Positions 1 to 6,127 of a DNA stretch of 6,753 nucleotides are shown one piece after another; position 1 is the first letter of the stretch; each line of letters starts with the position of its first letter. A model generated the notes under the pieces. It was not told the origin of the DNA. It saw only the letters and a program-made list of their open reading frames with translations, and did no database searches. The stretch is from NCBI GenBank assembly GCA_001770785.1, contig MERZ01000150.1, positions 1 to 6,753 on the forward strand, read 5' to 3'. The translations under genes were made by a program, and so were the position numbers. This stretch comes from Burkholderiales bacterium RIFCSPHIGHO2_12_FULL_61_11 (lineage in GTDB: Bacteria > Pseudomonadota > Gammaproteobacteria > Burkholderiales > Burkholderiaceae_C).

Positions 1-90
1 ATTGTCGCAGCCTGGCTGTCGCGACGAAACCATTGCTGCACGGGATGCGCGTGGAATCCCGCGCTCGGTGGTCTGCCTCAACTGTCTGCC
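1..90. other. Left-edge stretch with no assignable gene
   Basis: These 90 bases lie downstream of the FAH-family gene. No complete gene fits. A plus-strand frame is open from base 2 to a TGA at 95-97 and could be the 3' end of a convergent gene overlapping the hydrolase stop, but its roughly 31 residues resemble nothing I recognise. A minus-strand ATG at 33-31 could instead start a downstream gene (first residues MVSSRQPGCDN), but no Shine-Dalgarno sequence is visible before it. I see no convincing terminator hairpin with a T-run for the hydrolase. The window edge prevents a decision. Confidence 0.3.
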
Positions 91-94
91 TCAA
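71..94. repeat. 11-bp tandem direct repeat at the hydrolase stop codon
   Basis: GTCTGCCTCAA occurs at 71-81 and again, identical, at 84-94, a 13-bp period. The second copy contains the complement of the TGA stop codon (91-93) of the FAH-family gene. It looks like a small local duplication just past the end of the reading frame. It does not change the protein in the present sequence. A function is not evident. Confidence 0.75.
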
Positions 95-963
95 TGAACC
101 GGGTTTTCCAGGCTGCCAATCCCGTCAATCTCGACCCGCACGACATCACCGGCCTTCAGGTACTTGGGCGGCTTGAAGCCGATGCCGACACCGACCGGCG
201 TGCCGGTCGCGATCACATCGCCGGGGTATAGCGTGATGCCGGCCGACAAAGTTTCAATCAGTTTCGGAATGTCGAAAATCAGGTCGGCGGTCGAGGCGTT
301 CTGGCGCAGCTCGCCGTTGACATAGCAACGCACCGCCGTTTTTGTGCCATCGCATTCATCGGCGCTCACCAGCCAGGGCCCCATGGGACAGAAGGTGTCG
401 AACGATTTACCGAGGTGCCACTGCTTGTGGCGGCTTTGCCAGTCGCGTGCCGTGACGTCGTTGATGATGGTGTAGCCCCAGACATGCGCCATCGCGTCCT
501 TGGCCGTGATGCCTTTGCCGCCGCGCCCGATGATGACGGTCAGCTCGGCCTCGTAATCGATGGCGCTGGAAACTGCCGGCATCTCGATGGCGGCGCCGGG
601 GCCAACCACCGATTCCGGCACCTTGGTGAAAAAGATGGGGTCGGCCGGGATGTCCTCCCCAGCTTGGGCGCTGCTGTCAAACCCGCTGCCGGAAAATTCC
701 CGGGCGTGCGCAAAGTAGTTTTTGCCGACGCAGAAAATATTGCGGCGCGGTTTGGGCAGCGGCGCCGTCAGCTTCACGTCGGCCAGCGCCAGCGCAGGCA
801 GCAGCGGCGGCAGCGCTTCGCCTCGGGCCAGACGCTCGATGATGGTTTGTGCGCCGAGTTCGCGCTCGGCGGGGCTCATGTCAAAGGGCTGAACCGATTG
901 AAGGTCGGCGGACACCAGGCCGACGCCGGCCTGAGCCTGGTAGTGGAAAGCTGCGATTTTCAT
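91..963 (-). CDS. Fumarylacetoacetate hydrolase (FAH) family protein
   Basis: A 290-residue cytoplasmic enzyme of the FAH superfamily, whose members hydrolyse, decarboxylate or hydrate acylpyruvates and related keto acids with a divalent metal. The core is clear. An N-terminal linker leads to VGKNYFAHAREF (79-90), whose H86-x-x-E89 matches the His/Glu dyad of FAHD1-like enzymes. DYEAEL (136-141) supplies metal ligands E138 and E140, and NDVTARD (168-174) supplies D169. GKSFDTFCPMGPW (185-197) carries the active-site lysine K186. The C-terminus has TLYPGDVIATGTPVGVG (244-260) and an AGDVVRVEIDGIG barrel strand. Length is normal for the short FAH subfamily. A small insertion (about residues 91-106) separates the dyad from the barrel. 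The ATG at 963 gives a family-like N-terminus, although the Shine-Dalgarno is weak. The gene diverges from a receptor cluster, suggesting a role in organic-acid catabolism. Family assignment is firm. The exact reaction (acylpyruvase, oxaloacetate decarboxylase or 2-keto-4-pentenoate hydratase-like) cannot be told. Confidence 0.93.
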   Translation of the reverse strand: MKIAAFHYQAQAGVGLVSADLQSVQPFDMSPAERELGAQTIIERLARGEALPPLLPALALADVKLTAPLPKPRRNIFCVGKNYFAHAREFSGSGFDSSAQAGEDIPADPIFFTKVPESVVGPGAAIEMPAVSSAIDYEAELTVIIGRGGKGITAKDAMAHVWGYTIINDVTARDWQSRHKQWHLGKSFDTFCPMGPWLVSADECDGTKTAVRCYVNGELRQNASTADLIFDIPKLIETLSAGITLYPGDVIATGTPVGVGIGFKPPKYLKAGDVVRVEIDGIGSLENPVH

Positions 964-1134
964 CGTGGGTGTCTCAGTGTTGTGTTAAAGAATTGGTTGG
1001 CTCGCAGCACCCATTCAGCCCGGCTTGCGCATCGGCTGGAATTGCGTTGCGCCTCCTGAAAAGCGGCTGGCAACAGTTCTAAGGGATTGCGAGGACACGA
1101 AATTTTCCAGCAGATGGTAGCATGTATGGCGAAT

Positions 1135-1160
1135 ATTGGGCTGAATTGGGATGAATTGGT
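1135..1160 (+). repeat. Three ATTGG repeats at exactly 10-bp spacing
   Basis: ATTGG begins at 1135, 1145 and 1155. The three successive decamers are GAATATTGGG, CTGAATTGGG and ATGAATTGGT. A period of about one helical turn puts the repeats on one face of the DNA. They overlap the proposed -35 and spacer of the receptor-cluster promoter. This fits a site for a regulator binding in tandem, but it could also be a chance or duplicated sequence. Confidence 0.6.
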
Positions 1161-1165
1161 TTAAT
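1136..1165 (+). promoter_or_regulatory. Candidate sigma70-type promoter for the receptor cluster
   Basis: A possible -35 TTGGGC (1136-1141, 3 of 6 consensus) is followed after 18 bp by TTTAAT (1160-1165, 5 of 6). Transcription would begin near 1172, leaving a leader of about 33 bases before the ATG at 1205. The -35 is poor, which would suit an activator-dependent promoter. This is a weak call. Confidence 0.3.
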
Positions 1166-1192
1166 TAAAAATCTGTGAAATCACCACCACAC

Positions 1193-1198
1193 AAGGAA
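1193..1198 (+). promoter_or_regulatory. Ribosome binding site that sets the first receptor start
   Basis: AAGGAA lies 6 bases before the ATG at 1205. It favours this ATG over the in-frame GTG at 1175, which has no comparable site and would put ten polar residues in front of the signal peptide. Confidence 0.75.
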
Positions 1199-1204
1199 AC
1201 AAAC

Positions 1205-2173
1205 ATGAAACGCCGATCCGTATTTTTAGCAGGCTTGCTGATTTCAAGCGCCACCTGGGTGGCCGCGCAAAACGCCTGGCCGGCCCGCGCTATCACGATG
1301 ATCGTGCCCTTTCCACCCGGCGGCCTGGCCGACCTGGTCGCGCGGCCGGTGGCCGAAGCCATGTCGCGCGATCTGGGGCAGCCGGTGGTGGTTGAAAATA
1401 AGGCCGGTGCTGGTGGCGGCATTGGCATGAGCTTGGCCGCCAAGGCCAAACCCGACGGCTACACGGTACTGATGGCGCTGTCCTCACTGACCGTGATCCC
1501 CGAAGCCGACGCCGTGCTGGCCCGCCAGCCGATGTTTGCGCTCAATGACCTGCGCCCCATCGCCCGCTTCACGGCCGACCCGACGGTGCTGGCGGTGCGC
1601 GCCGACTCACCCTGGAAAACAGTGCAGCAATTTGTCGACGACGCCAAAAAACGACCGGGTGAAATCAACTACGGCTCATCGGGCAACTATGGCACCATGC
1701 ATGTGCCGATGGAAATCCTGTCGCAAAACGCCGGTATCAAAATGACCCATGTGCCCTTTACCGGGGCCGGACCGGCCGTGGTGGCGCTGCTAAGCGGGCA
1801 GATCGACGCGGTGTCCTCAGGCCCGGCGACCGTGCTGCAGCATGTCAAGGCGGGCAAACTGCGTGTGCTGGCCCATTGGGGCAATGCACCACTGGGCGCG
1901 CTGCCAGAGGCACCCAGCCTGAAAGCCTCGGGCTACAACGCCGAATACGCGCAGTGGTCGGGCCTGTTCATTCCCAAGGACACGCCCGAGCCGATCGCCC
2001 AGCGCCTGCGCGCCGCGGCCAAAGCCGCAGCCCAGGACGGCAAGGTCAAGGCAGTCATCCTGAATGCCGGCAGCCCGGTGCTTTACCAGGACTCGCCCGA
2101 CTTTGAAAAATACGTTCAAGCTGACGCCAAACGCATGGCCGAGGTAGTCAAGAAAATTGGCAAGGTCGAATAA
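1205..2173 (+). CDS. Bug/TctC-family periplasmic tricarboxylate-type receptor (first copy)
   Basis: A 322-residue periplasmic solute receptor of the Bug (TctC, tripartite tricarboxylate transporter receptor) family. Such proteins capture carboxylates or related small molecules for TctAB-type permeases. The signal peptide is classic: MKRR, then a hydrophobic core, with likely cleavage near WVAA/QN (about residue 21). The mature part opens with WPARAITMIVPFPPGG (25-40), the family's first ligand loop. It continues with ENKAGAGGGIG (64-74), KPDGYTVL (82-89), INYGSSGNYGTMH (154-166, second loop) and THVPFTGAGPAVVALLSGQID (181-201). Length is typical. The ATG at 1205 is chosen because the Shine-Dalgarno and signal peptide agree; a GTG at 1175 would add ten residues. 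It is first in a likely three-gene unit, 62 bp ahead of a paralogue. No TctA or TctB permease is encoded in the window, as is common for orphan Bug receptors of Burkholderiales. The ligand is unknown. Confidence 0.93.
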   Translation: MKRRSVFLAGLLISSATWVAAQNAWPARAITMIVPFPPGGLADLVARPVAEAMSRDLGQPVVVENKAGAGGGIGMSLAAKAKPDGYTVLMALSSLTVIPEADAVLARQPMFALNDLRPIARFTADPTVLAVRADSPWKTVQQFVDDAKKRPGEINYGSSGNYGTMHVPMEILSQNAGIKMTHVPFTGAGPAVVALLSGQIDAVSSGPATVLQHVKAGKLRVLAHWGNAPLGALPEAPSLKASGYNAEYAQWSGLFIPKDTPEPIAQRLRAAAKAAAQDGKVKAVILNAGSPVLYQDSPDFEKYVQADAKRMAEVVKKIGKVE

Positions 2174-2235
2174 ACCAGCACTGGCCTGAGCCTTGCTTCC
2201 CCCATTTCAAAAAATACTTTGGAAGAGAGACATCC

Positions 2236-3216
2236 ATGCATCGTCAGCAATTCATTCGTACCACCGTCGCCGTGCTCGGCCTCGCCAGCTTGCTGGCCTA
2301 CACCCCAGCGTTCGCCCAGGCCTACCCGTCCCGGTCGGTCAAGATCATTGTTCCGTTCGCTGCTGGCGGCCCGGCCGACGTGTACGCGCGCTTCATCGCG
2401 CAGCGTGTTGGCGACGCGCTGGGCCAGCCCTTTGTGGTTGACAACCGGCCGGGCGGCGGCTCGGTGATCGGCAGCGACGCAGTGGCCAAAGCCGCACCCG
2501 ACGGCTACACACTGCTGCTGATATCGAACACGCACACGGTCAATGAAACGCTGATGCCCGCCAAGCCCTTTCAGCTGATGCGTGACTTCGTGGCGATTGC
2601 ACCCATCAATTATTCCGATCTGGTGCTGGTGACCCATCCGGCCGTGCCAGCGGCCAGCCTGAAGGAGCTGATCGCGCAAGCCAAAGCCAATCCAGGCAAA
2701 CTGAACTACGCCTCTTCGGGACCTGGCACGCCTTACCACATGGCCGGCGAGCTCTTTAAAAGCATGGCCAACATCGACATCGTGCATGTGCCCTACAAAG
2801 GCAGCTCAGGCGCGCGCACCGATGTCATCGGCGGCCAGGTCGACATGATGTTTGACGCCGTCACCACCATGGCCGAGCAGATCAAGGCCGGCAAGGTCAA
2901 GGCGCTGGCCACCACCGGCAAGGCCCGCTCCGAGGTGTTGCCCGATGTGCCGACCATGAACGAAGCCGGGGTGCCCGGTTACGAGGCCACGATCTGGCTG
3001 GGCCTGATGGCGCCGCGCGGCACGCCCAAAGCCGTCGTCGACAAGCTCAATGAAGCCGTGTCGAAAATTTCCAGCCAGCCGGACGTCAAGCAGCTCTGGA
3101 CCAAACAGGGCGCGGTGCCGCTGCTGATGACGCCGGAAGTGTTTGACAAATATGCCCGCGACGACATCACCAAATGGTCGCATGTGATCAAAAACGCCGG
3201 CATCAAAGTCGACTGA
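2236..3216 (+). CDS. Bug/TctC-family periplasmic tricarboxylate-type receptor (second copy)
   Basis: A 326-residue paralogue of the preceding receptor with the same fold and predicted periplasmic location. The signal peptide runs to about residue 27 (TPAFA/QAYPSR). Family landmarks are YPSRSVKIIVPFAAGG (30-45), VVDNRPGGGSVIG (67-79), APDGYTLLL (87-95), LNYASSGPGTPYH (156-168) and IVHVPYKGSSGA (182-193). The start at 2236 is preceded by the purine-rich GGAAGAGAGA (2221-2230), a good ribosome binding site. This copy is closer to the common Bug pattern than the first, which has WPAR for YPSR and FTGAG for YKGSS. The loop differences suggest the two receptors bind different ligands rather than being a recent duplication, though this is inference. 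The next gene starts only 14 bp after the stop, which supports co-transcription. Confidence 0.94.
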   Translation: MHRQQFIRTTVAVLGLASLLAYTPAFAQAYPSRSVKIIVPFAAGGPADVYARFIAQRVGDALGQPFVVDNRPGGGSVIGSDAVAKAAPDGYTLLLISNTHTVNETLMPAKPFQLMRDFVAIAPINYSDLVLVTHPAVPAASLKELIAQAKANPGKLNYASSGPGTPYHMAGELFKSMANIDIVHVPYKGSSGARTDVIGGQVDMMFDAVTTMAEQIKAGKVKALATTGKARSEVLPDVPTMNEAGVPGYEATIWLGLMAPRGTPKAVVDKLNEAVSKISSQPDVKQLWTKQGAVPLLMTPEVFDKYARDDITKWSHVIKNAGIKVD

Positions 3217-3230
3217 AAGACCAAAACCCC

Positions 3231-3938
3231 ATGCCCCAAATTCATCTGCTCAGCGGCGGCGCCGCCAAAGGCCTGGTCTCCCCGCTCCAGCCACGTTTCC
3301 TCGCGCAAACCGGTTTTGCTGTCGAAGGCCGCTTCGATGCGGTCGGCATGATGAGAGACCAGCTGCTGGCCGGCACACCCTGCGACGTCGTCATCCTGAC
3401 CGACGCGCTGATCACGCAGCTGACGGCCAGCGGCCATGTAGCGGCCGGCAGCGCCAGGCCGCTGGGTCTCGTAAAAACCGGGATTGCGGTCAAGGACGGC
3501 GCCGCCCTCTCGCCACTGGCGACCGCGGCGCAATTGAAACAGGCCTTGCAGGCCGCCACAGCCATTTATTTTCCCGACCCGGTCAAGGCCACCGCAGGCA
3601 TTCACTTCATGAAGGTGCTGCGGCAATTGGGCATTGATGCGCAAGTGGCAGACCGTTTGCGCCCCTACCCCAATGGCGCGGCCGCGATGCAGGCGCTGTC
3701 GCAGGCGGGCGAGCCTGGCGCGATCGGCTGCACCCAGGTGACCGAGATCCTCTTCGCGCCGGGCGTGCAGCTGGTGGCCGCCCTGCCAAAAGAATTTGAA
3801 CTGGCAACCCTCTACACCGCAGCCGTCTGCAGCCAGGCCGCGCAGCCGCAGGCCGCCACCGACCTGATCGAGCTGCTAGCCAGCGAAGAAGCCGCCCCGC
3901 TTCGCAGCGCCGGCGGCTTCGAGTCAACGACCGCCTGA
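3231..3938 (+). CDS. ModA-like substrate-binding-fold protein without a signal peptide
   Basis: A 235-residue protein of the type II periplasmic-binding fold, similar in layout to molybdate-binding ModA and the SBP_bac_11 group. Visible landmarks are the opening strand and loop IHLLSGGAAKGLV (4-16), CDVVILTDALITQL (51-64), the mid-domain KTGIAVKDG (82-90), FPDPVKATAGIHFMKVLRQLGI (114-135), PNGAAAMQALSQAGEPGAIGCTQVTEIL (147-174) and VAALPKEFE (182-190). ModA-type proteins are normally exported, but the N-terminus here goes straight into the first strand of the fold with no basic-hydrophobic leader. The in-frame upstream ATG at 3174 lies inside the preceding gene and adds only polar residues. 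The start at 3231 has a weak GAAAGA site 10 bases upstream. The first loop reads SGGAAKG, where ModA proteins have a serine-bearing AAASL-type loop, so molybdate binding is doubtful. It is the last gene of the receptor cluster. A cytoplasmic ligand sensor or chaperone role is possible but unproven. Confidence 0.8.
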   Translation: MPQIHLLSGGAAKGLVSPLQPRFLAQTGFAVEGRFDAVGMMRDQLLAGTPCDVVILTDALITQLTASGHVAAGSARPLGLVKTGIAVKDGAALSPLATAAQLKQALQAATAIYFPDPVKATAGIHFMKVLRQLGIDAQVADRLRPYPNGAAAMQALSQAGEPGAIGCTQVTEILFAPGVQLVAALPKEFELATLYTAAVCSQAAQPQAATDLIELLASEEAAPLRSAGGFESTTA

Positions 3939-3955
3939 GCCGGCTCAGGCTTTTT
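3933..3955 (+). terminator. Palindromic terminator holding both convergent stop codons
   Basis: GCCTGAGCCGGCTCAGGC (3933-3950) is a perfect 18-bp palindrome, followed by TTTTT (3951-3955). The plus-strand transcript can form a 7-bp GC-rich stem with a CCGG loop, a standard intrinsic terminator for the receptor cluster. The TGA of the ModA-like gene (3936-3938) and the TGA of htpG (complement of 3945-3947) sit at mirror-image positions in the two arms. On the htpG side the palindrome is not followed by a T-run, so termination appears to work mainly in the plus direction. Confidence 0.75.
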
Positions 3956-5861
3956 CGAGCAACTGGTTGACGCGCCGCACATAACTGGCCGGGTCTTCCG
4001 GCAAGCCGCCTTCGGCCAGCAACGCCTGATCGAACAGGATGTGGGCCAGGTCTTCAAAGCTGATGGCGTTGCCAGCGCTGTCGAGCGCCTCCAGTTTTTT
4101 CACCAGCGGGTGCTGAGCATTGACTTCGAGAATCGGCTTGCTTTCGGGCACCGCCTGGCCGGCCTGCTTGAGCATGCGGGCCAATTGGGTCGACATATCG
4201 CCGCCCTCCACCACCAGGCAGGCCGGTGAATCGACCAGCCGCGTCGTGGCGCGAACGTCCTTGGCCTTGTCCTTGAGCGCTTCTTTGAGCTTGTCCAGGA
4301 TGGGCTTGAACTGGGTCTGCGCTTCCTCGGCGGCTTTTTTCTCGCCCTCGTCCTGCAGCTTGCCCAGATCGACCGCGCCCTTGGCCACCGACTGCAGCGG
4401 CGTGCCGTCGAACTCGTTCAGGTAGTTCAGCGCCCACTCATCGACGCGGTCGGCCATTAGCAGCACTTCAATGCCTTTTTTGCGGAAAATCTCAAGCTGC
4501 GGGCTGTTTTTGGCAGCGGCCAAGGTGTCGGCGGTGATGTAGTAAATCGCGTCCTGGCCTTCCTTCATGCGCGACTTGTAGTCGGCAAAGCTCACGGTAG
4601 TCGTGTCCGTCGTCGAGCTGGCAAAGCGCAGCAGCTTGGCCAGGCGCTCGCGGTTGGCAAAATCCTCGCCCAGGCCTTCCTTGAGCACGGCGCCGAACTC
4701 GGCATAGAAGCTGGCAAACTTTTCCGGCTCATTGGCGGCCAGGTCTTCGATCATGCTCAGCACGCGGCGGGTATTGCCCTCGCGAATCGCCTTGACGGCG
4801 CGGCTTTCTTGCAAGAGCTCGCGCGACACATTGAGCGGCAAGTCGGACGAATCGACCACGCCTTTGACGAAGCGCAGATAGCTCGGCAGCAGCGCCTGCG
4901 CATCGTCCATGATGAAAACGCGCTTGACGTAAAGCTTGACACCCGCAGCCTTGTCGCGGTTGAACAGGTCCATCGGCGCCTTGGCCGGGATGAACAGCAG
5001 CTGGGTGTATTCGGTGGCGCCTTCCACGCGGTTGTGCGTGGTGGCCAGCGGCGGCTGGCTGTCGTAGCTGATCTGCTTGTAGAACTCGTCGTAGTGTTCC
5101 TGCGTGATGTCTTTCTTGGACCGCGTCCAGAGCGCCGCCGCCTGGTTCACGGTTTCCCATTCGCCGGTGGCGACCATCTCGCCGGGCTGGTCATTTTCGC
5201 CTTCCTTCCATTCTTCCTTGGGCATCAGGATGGGCAGCGAAATATGGTCGGAATATTTGTTGATGATGGCCTTGAGCTTCCAGGCGTTCAGGTACTCGCC
5301 GGCATCGTCCTTCAGGTGCAGGATGACGCTGGTGCCGCGCTCGGCGCGTTCCATGTCGCTGACCTCGAACTCGCCCGTGCCTTCGCTACTCCAGCGCACG
5401 CCCTGCTCCGCAGGAAGGCCGGCGCGGCGACTTTCCACCGTGATGCGGTCCGCCACGATGAAGCCCGAATAAAAGCCCACGCCAAACTGGCCGATCAGCT
5501 GCGCGTCGTTTTTCTGGTCGCCCGAAAGCTTGGCCATGAAATCGCGCGTGCCGCTCTTGGCAATCGTTCCCAGGTGCTCAATCGCCTCCTGCTGCGACAG
5601 GCCGATGCCGTTGTCGGTGATGGTCAGAGTCTTGGCGGCCTTGTCAAAGCTCACGCGCACCTGCAGATCGGCGTCGTTTTCGTACAGCGCCGCGTCATTG
5701 AGCCCTTCAAAACGCAGCTTGTCGCAGGCGTCCGACGCATTGGAGATCAGCTCGCGCAGGAAGATGTCAGGGTTGGAATACAGCGAATGGGTGACCAGTT
5801 TGAGCAGCTGGGCGACTTCGGCCTGGAAGGCGAGGGTTTGGGAATGAGCTTGTTTAGGCAT
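3945..5861 (-). CDS. htpG: HtpG, Hsp90-family molecular chaperone
   Basis: A complete 638-residue cytoplasmic Hsp90, an ATP-driven homodimeric chaperone that helps client proteins mature. E. coli HtpG is 624 residues, so length is normal. The N-terminal GHKL ATPase domain (about 1-215) shows [16 protein letters not shown] (34-49) with catalytic E37 and Mg-binding N41, the nucleotide-binding D83-N-G-I-G motif, the lid segment [11 protein letters not shown] (95-105), GQFGVGFYS (124-132) and G176-T177. The middle domain holds [11 protein letters not shown] (343-353) with R347, the conserved arginine that contacts the ATP gamma-phosphate. The C-terminal dimerisation domain lacks the eukaryotic MEEVD tail, as expected. 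The ATG at 5861 gives the usual family N-terminus ending in [12 protein letters not shown]. No Shine-Dalgarno sequence is evident in the 20 bases before it, and no sigma32-type promoter was found by eye. It converges on the receptor cluster with only 6 bp between stop codons, and it is divergent from the fimbrial gene. Confidence 0.98.
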   Translation of the reverse strand: MPKQAHSQTLAFQAEVAQLLKLVTHSLYSNPDIFLRELISNASDACDKLRFEGLNDAALYENDADLQVRVSFDKAAKTLTITDNGIGLSQQEAIEHLGTIAKSGTRDFMAKLSGDQKNDAQLIGQFGVGFYSGFIVADRITVESRRAGLPAEQGVRWSSEGTGEFEVSDMERAERGTSVILHLKDDAGEYLNAWKLKAIINKYSDHISLPILMPKEEWKEGENDQPGEMVATGEWETVNQAAALWTRSKKDITQEHYDEFYKQISYDSQPPLATTHNRVEGATEYTQLLFIPAKAPMDLFNRDKAAGVKLYVKRVFIMDDAQALLPSYLRFVKGVVDSSDLPLNVSRELLQESRAVKAIREGNTRRVLSMIEDLAANEPEKFASFYAEFGAVLKEGLGEDFANRERLAKLLRFASSTTDTTTVSFADYKSRMKEGQDAIYYITADTLAAAKNSPQLEIFRKKGIEVLLMADRVDEWALNYLNEFDGTPLQSVAKGAVDLGKLQDEGEKKAAEEAQTQFKPILDKLKEALKDKAKDVRATTRLVDSPACLVVEGGDMSTQLARMLKQAGQAVPESKPILEVNAQHPLVKKLEALDSAGNAISFEDLAHILFDQALLAEGGLPEDPASYVRRVNQLLEKA

Positions 5862-6001
5862 GGGAATTAATATGTTTCAGAGTTGTTACAGATTTAAAGG
5901 GAAATCCGGATAAGCGGACCGCACACGGACTATTTACGATTTATCACACCAGCTATTGGCTTTGATTTGGTGAAAATCCAGCAATCCCGCTGCAATTGCG
6001 T

Positions 6002-6019
6002 GACAAATGCACATTTGTC
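6002..6019. repeat. Inverted repeat, 8-bp arms, candidate operator
   Basis: GACAAATG (6002-6009) and CATTTGTC (6012-6019) are exact reverse complements separated by CA. The dyad ends 21 bases before the -35 of the proposed fimbrial promoter, a position suited to an activator or repressor dimer. With a 2-base gap it is more likely a protein site on DNA than an RNA hairpin. It matches no operator consensus I can name with confidence. Confidence 0.6.
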
Positions 6020-6040
6020 CTGGTTTCAGATAGAAAACTT

Positions 6041-6069
6041 TTGACTTATTAGAAATATTTGCTTACAGT
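6041..6069 (+). promoter_or_regulatory. Sigma70-like promoter for the fimbrial subunit gene
   Basis: TTGACT (6041-6046, 5 of 6 consensus) and TACAGT (6064-6069, 4 of 6) are separated by the optimal 17 bp. Transcription would begin near 6076, giving a leader of about 50 bases before the ATG at 6128. This also argues against an upstream start at 6059, which would lie inside the promoter. Confidence 0.6.
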
Positions 6070-6118
6070 CAAGCCACTTTCGTTTCACCGTCGTTTCGCC
6101 CTTATTTTATTTCCATCC

Positions 6119-6123
6119 GGAGA
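6119..6123 (+). promoter_or_regulatory. Ribosome binding site that sets the fimbrial subunit start
   Basis: GGAGA lies 4 bases before the ATG at 6128, slightly close but usable. It selects this ATG over the in-frame start at 6059, which would place 23 extra residues before an otherwise perfect signal peptide. Confidence 0.75.
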
Positions 6124-6127
6124 CCCC

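Larger units (their letters stand above)
964..1204. promoter_or_regulatory. Divergent control region between hydrolase and receptor cluster
   Basis: This 241-bp gap separates the start codons of two divergent units and should hold both promoters. The hexamer GAATTG occurs four times on the plus strand, at 990-995, 1039-1044, 1143-1148 and 1153-1158, far more often than expected by chance in this length. The right end is AT-rich and carries the phased ATTGG repeats listed separately. No regulator gene lies inside the window, so the transcription factor is unknown. The minus-strand promoter of the hydrolase could not be placed. Confidence 0.55.
5862..6127. promoter_or_regulatory. AT-rich divergent region between htpG and the fimbrial gene
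   Basis: A 266-bp region clearly richer in A+T than the flanking genes, with no coding sequence I can support. It must contain the htpG promoter (leftward) and the fimbrial promoter (rightward). On the minus strand an extended -10-like TGTGATAAAT is present at about 5939-5948 but lacks a matching -35, so I do not assign the htpG promoter. The rightward promoter and an inverted repeat are listed separately. A palindromic GCAATTGC lies at 5992-5999. Confidence 0.6.

Noticed and set aside
415..1059. A 214-codon plus-strand open frame opposite the FAH-family gene
   Set aside because: It is antisense to a gene with intact catalytic motifs, and its composition is low-complexity Arg/Gly/Asp without recognisable domains.
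1175..1204. GTG at 1175 as the start of the first receptor
   Set aside because: It would add ten polar residues before the signal peptide, has no ribosome binding site, and falls beside the proposed transcription start. The ATG at 1205 has AAGGAA 6 bases upstream.
2116..2787. A 223-codon minus-strand open frame across the two receptors
   Set aside because: It overlaps two clear receptor genes on the opposite strand and shows only shadow-type composition (Gly, His, Arg, Gln).
3174..3230. Upstream in-frame start for the ModA-like protein
   Set aside because: The extra 19 residues are polar, lie inside the preceding receptor gene, and provide no signal peptide.
4809..5870. A 353-codon open frame on the plus strand, antisense to htpG
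   Set aside because: It lies wholly against a certain, well-conserved chaperone gene. Its translation is rich in Arg, Val, Gln and His without domain signatures, as expected from the complement of GC-rich codons. There is no promoter or ribosome binding site.
5914..5922. GCGGACCGC as a hairpin in the htpG leader
   Set aside because: The arms are only 4 bp with a single central base, too short to fold as an RNA hairpin.
6059..6127. Upstream in-frame start for the fimbrial subunit
   Set aside because: It overlaps the proposed -10 element and would bury the signal peptide behind 23 residues; the ATG at 6128 has GGAGA just before it.
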